Below, piece by piece: positions 43,950 through 54,465 of a stretch of 64,000 nucleotides of DNA (positions are counted from its first letter, which is position 1; each line of letters starts with the position of its first letter). Under the pieces are notes generated by a model that saw only the letters and a program-made list of their open reading frames with translations, made no database searches and was not told the origin of the DNA. The translations under genes and the position numbers were made by a program. Origin of the DNA: Novakomyces olei (lineage: Eukaryota; Ascomycota; Novakomycetes; Novakomycetales; Novakomycetaceae); contig JADEYG010000001.1 in assembly GCA_016906335.1 (NCBI GenBank), forward strand, positions 1,674,001-1,738,000. The letters are read 5' to 3'.

Positions 43950-44006
43950 ATTGGCCAAAGATTGATTGGCTAACATTTAATTGACTTTTTGGCCCTGTTT
44001 GATTGG
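43950..44006 (-). promoter_or_regulatory. Three CCAAT boxes upstream of PDC
   Basis: CCAAT in the PDC sense direction at 43950-43954, 43965-43969 and 44002-44006 (ATTGG on the plus strand), each inside a GATTGG context. They fit Hap2/3/5 binding sites; use is inferred. Confidence 0.5.
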
Positions 44007-45008
44007 CTTGTTTCCAGTCTACCGCTGGCCGCCGTATTGCCACGAACTTGAGTCTTATTACTTGGCATTTTGGGGCAGCAGTTTATGCGCAGACTGTTAA
44101 AACTGTCGTTCATAAAAGCTTTGTTGTCGCATGCGCACCAATTTCTTCTAGCCTGGTCTTATACATAGTAACTTGATGCGTACTTATAGGCAATTGATGA
44201 TTTTGTGAAGCATATAAGGCAGGTAGCAAAGAGCGGTCATCTCTCAACAATATGTGTACTTCAGACTGTCAGATTTAAATACTACAATGATAAATAGGCT
44301 GTAGACTGCCATGTTTTGTTCAGTCTACGCCGGGCATAATTTGTTCCTGTAATTGCAGGAACTAGGATTAGTGAATTATCACAAGTCTTAATTTTTAACC
44401 AGTTGTCGAATTATTAATATCTGTTAGAAATTTATATTTCAGCAAAGTTCCTTATGTAGAATGATTGAATTAGCAACAAACAATAGCTTCAGCTGAACCC
44501 CCCAAAGAGTTCTGGGAGTTCGCTTGGTCTATAAATATAACTATGAGTTGTAGAGTGAGATCCGGTAGTAAACTAAAGTCAAACAACTGACGGGCGCGTT
44601 GGATGTGTCTGAATATGGAAAAGATAAGCAAAACTAGTATTAGGGGACAAAAGACTCATATTTCAACAATATCATTTTCAACTTCGAACGGTGATATAAG
44701 CTATCTGCTAAAGTAACGAATGGTAAAGGTCCCACGGACTCAGAGGCTGCGCTGTTCCACGCCGTCTCCACACACGGCAATTTGCACGCATGAAGCCCGG
44801 GGGAAAAGGAAAATACATATATATAAACGTGCTGTCTGCGTGGCTCTGTAAATAAAACGATAGCGAGCCATATGCGTAGTAGCAGCGCAGTACTTGCGTG
44901 GCTGGAAATGTGACTCTAGGGTTTACGTGAGTTTTGTGTCAAGAGGTCGGTATTGCAACTTGCAGTGCAGACATGATATACAAATAAAAGCGCTTCTGCA
45001 AAACCACC
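44007..45008. other. Intergenic region
   Basis: Distal PDC upstream region and 3' flank of the NCS1 permease gene. AT-rich with short frames only. A TATATATATAAA tract lies near 44815. Confidence 0.55.
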
Positions 45009-46877
45009 CTAGTTCTTCTCCGTAGGGGAAGCCCGCTCAACGTCAACATGGCCGTTTTCCTTGCTGTAGGTATTCACGTTCTCGCCTTGTTCATAGGAGG
45101 AGGAAAGCTCCAAGCCTTCCGTCCGCTCATACCCAAAAGTTGTATGATCAACCAGGCTAGCCCTGTCCGGGAAGAAATGGCTGAGGGCGCCGTACACGAG
45201 AATACTGCTGACAAAGCCGTAGAGCCAGTCAAAAGAGTACAAGTTATTAGCGCCCGCAGAGATGTTGACCTTGCCCGGAGTGATACTGTACGCTAGTCCC
45301 GGCAAATTAGGGGCAATTGCAATGACAAAAGCAACGACGGCGCGCCAGTTAAAGCCGTAATAGTAGCGGTAGCGGCCGTGCGGGTCGTAGAGAGCGGGAA
45401 CGTCAAAGTGGCGGCGTTTGACAAAATGGTAATCAACGGCCATAATGCCGCTAAAAGGCGCAAGAAAGACGGCGTAGCCGCCCATAAAGGAGAGGAAAGT
45501 TTGGGCCGAGTTGAGGATTTCCCAGGGCACGATAACCCAGCCGCCGACGATAGCGGCAATTATACAGCCGCGAGTAATATTAATGTACTTGGGGCAGAGG
45601 ACGGTGAGATCGTTGGCAGCAGAGATGGAGTTGGCCGTGATATTGGTTCCGACTTGGGCGATGTACCAAGATAGGCCGGCAAAGAACATGGCAGCGCGGC
45701 CGCCGTGGGATCCCTGCCACTGGGAAATGATGTCGAGCGGGTTCCACATATAACTCCCATAAACGACTCTCGAGGCGGAGGTGGTGACGATGCCGAGGAC
45801 TCCGCAGACGGTAAAGATGAAGGGCAGAAAAGGCAGCTGAACATACTGGCCACGTGAGGTTTTAGCGTAGCGTGAAAAGTCTGGAATATTGCAGGCAAGA
45901 GTGGCCCAAGAGCCGGTTACGGAGGACATACAGGAGAGCCATTTCCAGGCGTAATCGCTGCCATGGACTTCGCGCGGGAGGCTGAAGAGCTCACCGCCAC
46001 CGCCGGCCTTGTGGACGATCCAGCCCATCGTGGCAATGGCCGTTACGGGAGCGGCTACGAGTTTAACGAGGAAGAGCCAGCGCAGACGCGTTGGTGGGAT
46101 AAGGAGAAGCGGGAGCTGAATGAGCCAGAACAAAAAGTAGGAGCACATGCCCATAGTAGTGATCCCGGCGCTGTCGGAGAGCCGATTGGGGATTCTGCTG
46201 TAGGAAGGCCAAATGGCAGAGAGCATGACTGTGATGCACACAGCGCCATTGGCGCTCTGGATACCGAGCCAAAACATGGCGAGAATGGCACGGGAAAAGA
46301 TGCAAAAGTAGGCAAAGTAGTAGCCAAAGCTGGAGCGTGTGATGACGGCGAAGGGGATGTCTGGACAAGTCAGCAAGTGAAAATGAAATGAAATGAAGAG
46401 GAATGAAAAGGAAAGGAAGAGGAAAGGAAATTAAAAGGAAAGGAAATGAAATGAAAGAAAATGAAATGAAATCAAAATGAAATGAAATCAAAATCAAAAT
46501 CAAAAGAAAAGGTTAAGTGGGTACGTACGCATTTTAGCGCCTATGGCGCCGTTGAGGACCATAGGAATGGCGACGCAAAAGGTGCCGACGACCATAATGG
46601 GGATAGCGTCGCGCCAGATGAGGCCGACAGATACGATAGAGGAGGCAGTTTCCCAGGTGCCGAGATTGATGGTGTCCGTGGCCCAGTAGGCCATCCAGGT
46701 GACGAGCGTCCACGTCTGGTCCTTCTCGGGCGTAGGGTCCATGTCCGGGTTGGTCCACACATCATCGGGCGCGACGGCCGACTTTTGCTTAGGCAGCTCC
46801 CAAGCCTTCATGGAGGTGAGGCGAGCCTTGACGGTCTCACCGCTCGGCAGATAACGGGTAGGGGACATTTGCGACAT
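45009..46877 (-). CDS. NCS1 permease (Fur4/Dal4/Fui1 type)
   Basis: Two exons (46877-46529, 46360-45009) give 566 residues. The intron removes a pyrimidine-rich stretch, and the junction restores GAKMHIPFAVITRSSFG, equivalent to the GAKLHIPFPV signature of fungal uracil/allantoin permeases. Other marks are TWMAYWATDTINLGTWETASS, SWATLACNIPDFSRYAK, VGTNITANSISAANDLTVL and GGWVIVPWEILNSAQTFLSFM. Twelve membrane helices are expected in the plasma membrane. Substrate may be uracil, uridine, allantoin or thiamine; the subgroup cannot be fixed by eye. A second ATG at 46868 would shorten the protein by three residues. The leader just upstream is an unusual ACAATT tandem array. Confidence 0.92.
46361..46528 (-). 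other. NCS1 intron, GAAAT-rich
   Basis: 168-nt intron (donor GTACGT, acceptor TTGTCCAG). On the plus strand it is an almost pure purine tract of GAAATGAA/AAAGGAAAGG repeats. Confidence 0.8.
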
Positions 46878-46883
46878 GTAGGG

Positions 46884-46980
46884 CAATTTGGACAATTGGA
46901 CAATTGGACAATTGTTCAATTGGACAATTGAACAATCCGACAATTCCACAATTTGAACAATTCCACAATTCCACAATTCG
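46884..46980. repeat. ACAATT tandem array in the permease leader
   Basis: About 97 bp of degenerate 7-12-bp units: several GGACAATT copies followed by CCACAATT copies, with inverted forms (CAATTG is itself a palindrome). It lies 6 bp from the permease ATG, so it would be in the 5' untranslated leader or core promoter. Confidence 0.85.
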
Positions 46981-48518
46981 AAGCTTGGGACGGATGGGCA
47001 GTTTTGTACTGACGTGTACGCTTGTAAGGATGCACTGATAAGGCCAAAAGTAGGCAATAAGAGCGACTGGTGACAGAGATATCAGGGGCTGAATATAGGT
47101 CTGGGCCTTTAGCGGCGTGGGCGCAGGCGAGTAGCGATAGCTCGATTAGGCAGAGATAAGGTCACGTGGATTCCCGATGGGGGAAAGTGCAAGCGACTGG
47201 AACGGGCGAATGAAATGGTTGGTGAACAGGCCAGGAGGGAATCCCACGCAAGCCGGAAGAGAGGGAGAAACCCACACAAGATGGAAGCAAGGTAAGAAGG
47301 AACTGGATGTGGGTTGGCTGTACCGCGTTGCTGCAGCGGTAGTGGCGAACAGCCGCATTGCCTCGTCCACGTGAGCGAACAAGTAGTCTACCGGTCGACA
47401 AGTATTCTGTAAGGAGAAAGTAGCTTTGCCGGTATTTTGCGTAATGTTGGAGGGTCCGAGTAGTGTTGCGTAGTGGTATATGTGCAATGTATACTGAAAG
47501 GGCCTAAGCTCAATATCATGTTATGATAATCTAACATTGGGCTAACCCACGGTTTATCTCCTTGTAGCGACTTAAACCACTAATTTAAAGGGATTATTAC
47601 CGAAACTTGGTGCTTTGAAAACATCACTGCTTCAGGACGCCGTTATCTATAGTTTCGCCTGTATTGCGATAGCGCGCTGCTACCTTGTTTCATTTCTACA
47701 GGGACTGGATACTTAGGTTACTTAAATCAAACATTGGTTTGGGTCCTAGCATTTACGAGTAGTATGTTTGCCGTCCACACTTGCTTGGGCTATAAAACTT
47801 GCATAGGATGAAAAGTAATGCTTGATACAGTAATTGACTCAAACAATGACGAACACTAAGATAGCCGCCCGCAGCTATCTATTGACGACTACGACACGTA
47901 GTAAAAGAATAAAAGACAAGAAATTTGAGCTTTAATAGCAAATACGAGACAATAGATAATAATAGTTCTAGTTTCAACCTTTTTCTTGCAAGGCGGAACA
48001 TCTCTCTTGTATACGATTGTTGTCCTTGTCCCCTTTGTCGAGTGATACTTCCCATGATGGGGTACAAGGGCAATAAGATTACTTGTTTATTACATATGGA
48101 AGGTTTTGTTTTCGATAAGATAAATGTTGAACTGTATTTCTGGGGAAAGTCAAGATTGACGTCTTTGGTGGTCTGAAAGTTGCGCCGAAGGAGGTTCTGC
48201 ACAAGAGGCGCAGGCCACTTTTCAGCGCCTCGGTATTGACGGCAATGGCTCGTATAGCCACACTCGTTCGCCACAATAGAGCAAGCACTGTCAAAGCTGG
48301 AGTGTTTTATTGTCGACAAGATTGCACTTCAGCTCAGTCACTACCAGTGTTGGGTGTGTGTCGCTGAGTTGGACGACTCATTGTCCCGGAGGCGACTACG
48401 GATGCCGGTCGACACAGCAGCAATTTGTTAGTAGTAAGTGTTATATGGGCATGCGTATTGTTGGAACTACACCCTACAACAGCCTACACGAACATAAAAA
48501 TCAAAATCACGTTCATAT
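46981..48518. other. 1.5-kb gene-poor interval
   Basis: Upstream of the permease and downstream of the beta-helix gene. Overlapping minus-strand frames at 47879-48319 are open for up to 146 codons but resemble nothing I know. One alternative frame (48079-48294) looks weakly like a mitochondrial presequence. No supported gene. Confidence 0.45.
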
Positions 48519-49505
48519 TTAAGCATTGCCAGATCCTGGACCTGTCCCTGGGCGATATGAACTAATCTTATATCTGTCTATGAGATCTGTCTCAGGATCC
48601 CACCCTAACACTGAAACCGGATTCGGTCTTGTTGCGGCAACTTGATTGCCTTCAATTGTGTCACCATCGAGCGGGTCAATTTCGATATTCTGTTTTCCGT
48701 GAACATCAAAGACAATATTTCCCACGAACTTGTTTCCACGGCCTTGCTTTGTGTGATCGACTGGGTCATCTTCAGATATAATACCACTTCCTGGTGCACT
48801 AATCACCAAATTTCCTTGGACCGTGTCGCCCGATGCCCCCATGATGGCGATGCCTCTTCCGTAAGCGTTTTCAAGAGCAAAATTCTTCTCAAAAATGTTT
48901 CCCTTATCGGCCGTAGGGTCCGTTTGATAAGAATCATCGGAAAAAGAGTCATCGCCTGCTTGGTACACTTGATTAAATTCCACAACGTTGTTCTTGGACT
49001 GGTTCATAATTGCAATGCCATCAGCATTTGAGCCTTGAACCAAATTATGAATAATTTGGCTGCACTCGGAATTATCTACTCTGATCCCGTTTGAACCAGC
49101 ACCTAAAGTACAAACATGACTCACTGTTGCGCCAGAAGCGTTTTGGACCAAGATAGCAGCTGCCTCAGGCATGTTGCTTCGTGTTGGAGAGGACGCTTTA
49201 ATTACAAGTTGCTGTAGAACTGATTTAGAGCCCGACAGTCGTAAAGCACTTTGATTTGGATTTGTTGCAACCATCAAAGTGGCATATCCTGCTCCAAACA
49301 CGGTAGCATTTTCCATATTAATAGATCCAGAGTGATTGTAAGTTCCCTCTGGAATATACAGCGGACGCCTTTGGCCCGCTGCATTTTGAATTGCGCTCTG
49401 TAGCGCCGCGGTATGATCTTCTAGATTCCCTGCATTGTATGAAAGAGCATTGGAAAACTGATTAGCACTGAGAGGCTTCTTTGACGGTCCAACTCTGCTT
49501 GCCAT
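48519..49505 (-). CDS. Right-handed parallel beta-helix protein
   Basis: Intronless, 328 residues from the ATG at 49505 (MASRVGPSKK). The N-terminal part resembles pectate-lyase-3-like folds (ALQSAIQNAAGQRRPLYIPEGTY). Repeated beta-helix rungs follow, with asparagine and glycine ladders such as NGIRVDN, ADGIAIMN, GRGIAIMGASGDTVQGN and GDTIEGNQV. Family members bind or cleave polysaccharides (pectate, polygalacturonate, alginate). Catalytic residues of a specific family cannot be identified by eye. No signal peptide is present, which is unusual for such enzymes in fungi. The tail is Gly/Pro-rich. It shares a divergent upstream region with the thaumatin-like gene and could be of bacterial origin, untested. 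Confidence 0.8.
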   Translation of the reverse strand: MASRVGPSKKPLSANQFSNALSYNAGNLEDHTAALQSAIQNAAGQRRPLYIPEGTYNHSGSINMENATVFGAGYATLMVATNPNQSALRLSGSKSVLQQLVIKASSPTRSNMPEAAAILVQNASGATVSHVCTLGAGSNGIRVDNSECSQIIHNLVQGSNADGIAIMNQSKNNVVEFNQVYQAGDDSFSDDSYQTDPTADKGNIFEKNFALENAYGRGIAIMGASGDTVQGNLVISAPGSGIISEDDPVDHTKQGRGNKFVGNIVFDVHGKQNIEIDPLDGDTIEGNQVAATRPNPVSVLGWDPETDLIDRYKISSYRPGTGPGSGNA

Positions 49506-50405
49506 TTTCGAGTCCAGAATTGACAAGATAGGTGCTTTCAAGTAAAAGCGCTTTGCTACGCTACGTCAAGGCTTATATATTCTTAAACATGCTCATCAAT
49601 GTTATCACAATCCAATACACATCCGCACCATAGACAATTTCGGGGATGAGATTTCCAGTTCATATCTGATTCTCGTAGAGCCCATGCAGGTCGTTCAAAC
49701 AAAAGTGTGCGCATTACAACGTGAAGCGAAGCAATTCGGCACTATCGGCGTTTCCTTGTGCGGTTATAAGCAGGTCGTAGTCCTCTATCTCTGCAAAAAA
49801 GTTCAAGTTCTAAAGAAACAGAGATACGGTTAGTCACGTGTTGGTCTCAATATGGCGGAACAGGACTTGACGTCGCATGATAAGAGCCATATTCTGACGA
49901 GTTTATCAATTAGTGCTTTCATTTGCCGAGCCTCGGCCGATAAATGATGATCTATTTTTCAAGCACGTCTAAATTCTTTCCTTATTTAGATGTACAATCA
50001 GGAATATTGCACTGGATACGACAGAGGCCGCACTCGATATCGGTTTCCTGTCACCCACCGGTCGCCTAGCAGCGCCCGCTGAAGTGAATTATTATATCAA
50101 ATTATACCAATTCAGAAGATCTGCAAAACACCATTTAGTGAATTTGAGCCTGTACTGTAAGCGCGTGCCATATCGACGTGATCTGTAGGCAAATTGGTGA
50201 AAGCGCAGTCTTTATTACCAATTATAGTAGTCAGTCGACGGCAGAATGCGGGTCTCAACGCAAAGCACGTGGAAAAATTGCATCTGCTTTAGTGATTTAC
50301 GAGCTTTGCAAAGACTTTACGTATTAGACCGCGCAAGTGTTTTCGAATATCGGCCGCGTTTATATAAGGACAGCGGCTTTGAAATCAAAAAAGTATCTCA
50401 ACATT
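49506..50405. other. Divergent upstream region of two accessory genes
   Basis: 0.9 kb between the beta-helix gene and the thaumatin-like gene. No gene seen. A TATATAAGG lies about 40 bp upstream of the plus-strand ATG (near 50360), a plausible TATA box. Confidence 0.5.
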
Positions 50406-50975
50406 ATGGGCGACGCACCGGTAACAATAATCATAACAAACAAATTTCCCTACACAATCAAAGTGGGAGAGTTTGTGAGTCAAAACGCTAATCCCGTCAA
50501 TACAGTCAATATTCCGCCAGGACAGGAGAGATACCTTGGATACTGGTTCCAGCAGAGCGGATATGTCGCAGTGGCAGATGCAAACGGAAATTTTCAATGG
50601 AACGCTAGTCGTCTCGAGTATAATGCAAACGGCCAAGGCCTGACGTCAATTGATGTGAGCTACATTGATGGAAGAAACTGCGCAATGTCCATAGATGATG
50701 GGCAGGGAAAGCGTAAAGGTGATCATAGTTGCATTGCAAATCAGGCACCAGGTGATTCTGTTTTGCACGACAGCGGAGGTCGTCCTACAATTGCGGGATG
50801 GTACGATGGAAATTCAAGCGCTGGAAAAGATGGTGAGGCATACATGAGAAGAGTGTTGCCAGCTGGATCAGCCTATCTTAGACCAAATGACGACACTCTA
50901 CCTTTTTCGCAAAACCCTATGACTATGTCGATGGATCCCAGCAAGCATTATTATGTTGATTTTGGGCCCGCGTAA
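50406..50975 (+). CDS. Thaumatin-like protein without signal peptide
   Basis: Intronless, 189 residues. The start VTIIITNKFPYTIKVGEF resembles the first strands of thaumatin-like folds. SIDVSYIDGRNCAMSI recalls the DVSLVDGYNLPM motif of that superfamily. Only two cysteines are visible, far fewer than in plant thaumatins, as in small fungal or bacterial versions. There is no signal peptide. Thaumatin-like proteins often bind beta-glucans, and the next gene is a GH128-like hydrolase. The family call is tentative. A longer frame opens upstream, but the ATG at 50406 follows the TATA-like box at a sensible distance. Confidence 0.6.
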   Translation: MGDAPVTIIITNKFPYTIKVGEFVSQNANPVNTVNIPPGQERYLGYWFQQSGYVAVADANGNFQWNASRLEYNANGQGLTSIDVSYIDGRNCAMSIDDGQGKRKGDHSCIANQAPGDSVLHDSGGRPTIAGWYDGNSSAGKDGEAYMRRVLPAGSAYLRPNDDTLPFSQNPMTMSMDPSKHYYVDFGPA

Positions 50976-51269
50976 AGTCAAACTATTCGTACTGCTTAAT
51001 TAATTTTATTGTTTCTAGTTTAGTGGACCACTGTGGCATCGCAGTTCTAAAGAATGAACGACTAGACAATACCTTTTTAAAACCAGTCCAGCATACAACA
51101 TAAGCACATTTAATAAGTCATTTCCTGACTTCATCGCACTACGCATGTGTTATGGAATATATATCTGAAAATATGAACTCAAAAAATCATTGACTCCAAA
51201 CTTCAAGTAAAAACGCGCATCTGGGGCATACAAGCCATATGATATTCTCATGTCCACTCTGGTACAAAG
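50976..51269. other. Convergent intergenic region
   Basis: 294 bp between the 3' ends of the thaumatin-like and GH128-like genes. Nothing recognised. Confidence 0.6.
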
Positions 51270-52085
51270 CTATATATTGATGTAGGTGTCGCCGAGAGAT
51301 GTATTGACCCCCGGACCAGCGAGTAGCGACGTGAAATGAGGATCTGGGCTGAGTTTACCCGTGAACCAGGCATATCGGGCAACATCATTTCTGTCTTCAC
51401 AAATCGAAACCATTTCTCTCATTTGACCAATTTGCTTTGCTTCGCTTGTAATTTGCGCACCGTCATTCTGGCTATGCCAGTTTGCAAATTCAGTGACCCA
51501 GAAGGCTTTTCCATACTTTTTGAGCCTATCTAACTGTGCGCTGAGCCCATAGTCATACCAATGGAACCCTAAATAGTCAATTTGAGGATGCCTGCCACCA
51601 TGAGCTGAAGAATAGGCTTGAATGAAAGCATCAAGCCACTTAATGGGGTCTTCATAGCCTTTCATGGTCCCCCATGTAATCTGAGGACCAACAATTTTAA
51701 CGTTGGCGCGTGCAGCCACATCTTCATATCTAGGCCAGAAGCTGGCAGCGCTTTGAGGGGTGGCATTCGATTGACCAGTCAAGTTTGGCTCGTTCAAGAC
51801 CAAAATGTACTTTGTAGAAGGATTGTCTCGTAGTAGACCCAAAACAGCATCTTCGTCAAAATTATTATCCCACAACATAGGAATAAAGTCCACATCTTCA
51901 GAAGCTGAAAGCGCCATAGATACACCTTCATCGGGTGACAGTCCCCAGTTGTAATACCAAGATATTCCAGGCGACAGAGCATTGAGGTCGCCGCCAAATT
52001 TCAGGTTATACGCGAGACCCTTTTTAGGGCTTTTGTGTGGCATAGTCAAGAGGTCAGTAGCACCAGATTTCAGTTTAATTGCCAT
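51270..52085 (-). CDS. GH128-like beta-1,3-glucanase (Asl1-type core)
   Basis: Intronless, 271 residues. It is a TIM-barrel glycoside hydrolase of the Asl1/GH128 type. Evidence is GISWYYNWG, FIPMLW, the acid/base Glu99 in YILVLNEPN, PQITWGTMKG, DYLGFHWYDYG and the nucleophile Glu199 in FWVTEFANW. GH128 enzymes cut beta-1,3-glucan. Fungal members usually have a signal peptide and often a stalk or GPI anchor. This one begins MAIKLKSGATDLLTMPHK with neither, so it may act in the cytosol or leave by an unconventional route. It is convergent with the thaumatin-like gene. No intron, unlike most neighbours. Confidence 0.88.
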   Translation of the reverse strand: MAIKLKSGATDLLTMPHKSPKKGLAYNLKFGGDLNALSPGISWYYNWGLSPDEGVSMALSASEDVDFIPMLWDNNFDEDAVLGLLRDNPSTKYILVLNEPNLTGQSNATPQSAASFWPRYEDVAARANVKIVGPQITWGTMKGYEDPIKWLDAFIQAYSSAHGGRHPQIDYLGFHWYDYGLSAQLDRLKKYGKAFWVTEFANWHSQNDGAQITSEAKQIGQMREMVSICEDRNDVARYAWFTGKLSPDPHFTSLLAGPGVNTSLGDTYINI

Positions 52086-52542
52086 TTTGTAGTCTATACC
52101 TTTTATATAGTTATTCGCAGCCTAGGAGGAGAATGCGTGCTGTCGTGCGTTATCAACCAGCTCGTAGATCAAAGAGGCGCCTTTTCAGGGTATTTTGGAA
52201 ACGATAAAACTGATACAAACTGCGCGTGAGATAAGCAGGCTACAGCCTCGGTAAATATAATTTAATCAGGACCAATTCAGACCGCTGATCCATCATCCAG
52301 TTTTCGTCCTGTACTAAATACAGAAATTTTGAACGAAGGACCGAAGCAGCCATTGTCCTAGAATCTTGGTTAATCAATGGGAGTTTGGTTTCACAATTTT
52401 GCATCCGCCTTATCTATTCTCGTCCTACTCCCTATCCCGCACCATATATTCATCTACCTACTCGTAACTGGAAACGGCAAACTTGGTCACCGAGCTTTGA
52501 TTTTTATCAGCCATTTCCAAATTGAAGGGATTATTAGCTTTG
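52086..52542. other. Intergenic region
   Basis: AT-rich promoter side of the GH128-like gene. No gene recognised. Confidence 0.5.
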
Positions 52543-53290
52543 TTTACGATATTTGGAACGCCTACTGCTGGAGCCCTCGGAGGTCGAGGGCTTGGAGCCA
52601 GCACACTTGAGCAAGCCAGGGCCATGATCCAATAGACCCGTGCGCTTACACCACACGTGATTCATGCAAATGTATTTCGCCATAAACGCTAGCGCTGCCC
52701 GCGGATGACGAGATTGCCAGCGAAGTGCTATTCGTTTTTCAACCGAGTCTATGAGACTCGGCCCTTTAAATCCCACGAAACTGCTCCGGGATATACGAGT
52801 TTCCGTGACAGCCAAGCAATGTTACAGGTCCTCCTGCAAACCCAGCCCACGCAGCACCATCTTACCATAATTGCAGTGGGCAGTATCATGGACGGCCAAA
52901 GAATTAAAGCTGTATTGGAATTAGGCGCTAGCGGTGCTCAATTAGGAACCGCTTTTGTGCTGTGTCCCGAGTCTGCTGCTGACGTGGGATATCGGCAATT
53001 GCTGCAAAGCCCACGAGCTATACCACCCGGCTGACGGGTACTATTTCGGTCAAACCGGCACGAGCAATTGTTGACAATTTTATAAGGCAACCCGAGGTAT
53101 TAGAGATTAAAACGCCGGTGATCTCTCGGGCGTATTCTGCATAAAAGGCGCTTTATGCGGCTGCTAAAGCTCGAGAAAGTTATGAGTATGGGGCTTATCG
53201 GGCGGGACAGTCGACTCCTTCAGCCCGCACTCTACATGCTGCTGAACTCGTTGCAAAATTGCATTCTGAACTTGCACACACTTGACGATT
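52543..53290 (+). pseudogene. Nitronate monooxygenase pseudogene
   Basis: Pieces of a nitronate monooxygenase (2-nitropropane dioxygenase) lie in order but in different frames. The N-terminal part reads GLGASTLEQARAMIQ then TRALTPHVIHANVF, with a stop between. The middle reads YTSFRDSQAMLQVLLQTQP and then jumps straight to IIAVGSIMDGQRIKAVLEL, so about 100 residues that include the catalytic-histidine region appear deleted. GASGAQLGTAFVLCPES is well preserved. After a frame change near 53020 the C-terminal part reads VISRAYSA, a stop, then STPSARTLHAAELVAKLHSEL. These enzymes detoxify alkyl nitronates with FMN. The remnants look moderately old. Confidence 0.85.
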
Positions 53291-53595
53291 TTTTCAATAA
53301 TTTGTCATACAATCTTAACCTGCTAGCCATGGGCAAAAATTGTTGAATATTTACGAATGCCCTGGCATGCAATACAATCAGACTGGCCTCTGATTCAAGC
53401 TTTTAATGTGCTCTCTTTTGAATATCTATGTATATTCGTATATGATGAGCTCCGCCTATTATCACATGACCGTCTAAAAGGCAAAACCGCCCAACAAAAC
53501 ATACTCTACTTATTCATTAATTTCAACTTTGCAGTTAGAAACCGTGAGCTGATCATTAAAAATAGAAAATTCGAGCCATTCCGGTAATATTGGAA

Positions 53596-54465
53596 TCATA
53601 ATTCATCGCGGAATATGCGAGTAAGCAGAGGCATAATATAGTGTATGATGTATAGTCCACCGTTCGGACTAGCCGTACCCACAAACTCCAATTGGTTCCT
53701 GGGTGGCAATTTTATGGCAGATTCCTGGGCGATTGATTCGCTGCCAGCAAAACCGTTACCGTGGAGTACAAAAGCTAAATGAATAGAATCGTGGGTCTCA
53801 ATGACACATTTTTGGCCTTCTGTTATGTGTATTATTTCAACGGCCAATTCACGCTCCGAAAAAACGCCTAATGGCTTCCTAAAGGTCCCAGGAAACTCCG
53901 TTATCTCTTTCCATCCAAAAGCTTCTGGTCTCATAATAACGATAGCGTTATACCGCCCAAGAGGGTACGTCAGTTTGCGTTTATTATAATACTCCCAGAG
54001 AGCCTGATAACCGTCAAGACTTTCACCATTATCTCGCACATATTTTCCGGCCTCGAACTTCCCGTATTTTTGTAACTCTTCCTGGCCTTTTGAGAGCTGT
54101 TCATGAGCTAAGAAGCCCTGGCCGCTTGCGCCTCCAGTTTGCAGTACTAAGACAATCCGTTCCCCGGGCCCGTCATCTTGAGGCCCATACTTTACACCCT
54201 CGGGATGGTAGCTTAACCAGCCCTGGCGCAACAAGCCATCAGGGCCAGGAAGCAGAGATATATCGCCCTTGTAAGCATACCGAAACTGATCAAAATTGTG
54301 GCTATGCGTTGGCGAATAAAACTCTTCCTGGCGAGCAAGAACGAACAGAAAGTTTTCTGGTGTCCCCTCGTCACCCTTAAACAACGTTTTGAAGGCTAAA
54401 CCACTGCCTCGATGTTTAAGCCCAAAGCGCTCAAAGTCTATCCCTGCTCCGTGGACAATCTCCAT
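53596..54465 (-). CDS. Cupin-fold protein
   Basis: Intronless, 289 residues. The N-terminal half has a cupin-like metal-binding pattern (FYSPTHSHNFDQFRYAYKGD), and a second cupin-like segment lies near residues 215-255 (IIHITEGQKCVIETHDSIHLAFVLHGNG). No signal peptide. Function is not predictable; bicupins include dioxygenases, isomerases and binding proteins. It resembles proteins of bacteria and filamentous fungi more than housekeeping yeast genes, by impression only. The neighbours are the nitronate monooxygenase remnant and the carboxymuconolactone decarboxylase-like gene, so a lost catabolic group is possible. Confidence 0.78.
   Translation of the reverse strand: MEIVHGAGIDFERFGLKHRGSGLAFKTLFKGDEGTPENFLFVLARQEEFYSPTHSHNFDQFRYAYKGDISLLPGPDGLLRQGWLSYHPEGVKYGPQDDGPGERIVLVLQTGGASGQGFLAHEQLSKGQEELQKYGKFEAGKYVRDNGESLDGYQALWEYYNKRKLTYPLGRYNAIVIMRPEAFGWKEITEFPGTFRKPLGVFSERELAVEIIHITEGQKCVIETHDSIHLAFVLHGNGFAGSESIAQESAIKLPPRNQLEFVGTASPNGGLYIIHYIMPLLTRIFRDEL

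Noticed and set aside
46381-46510. GAAATGAA-rich tract as an independent repeat locus or CRISPR-like array
   Set aside because: It lies wholly inside the permease intron, has no spacers, and is a simple purine-rich tract.
47879-48319. 146-codon minus-strand frame
   Set aside because: Lys/Leu-rich without a family match, and a competing frame looks equally plausible. Left as a gene-poor interval.
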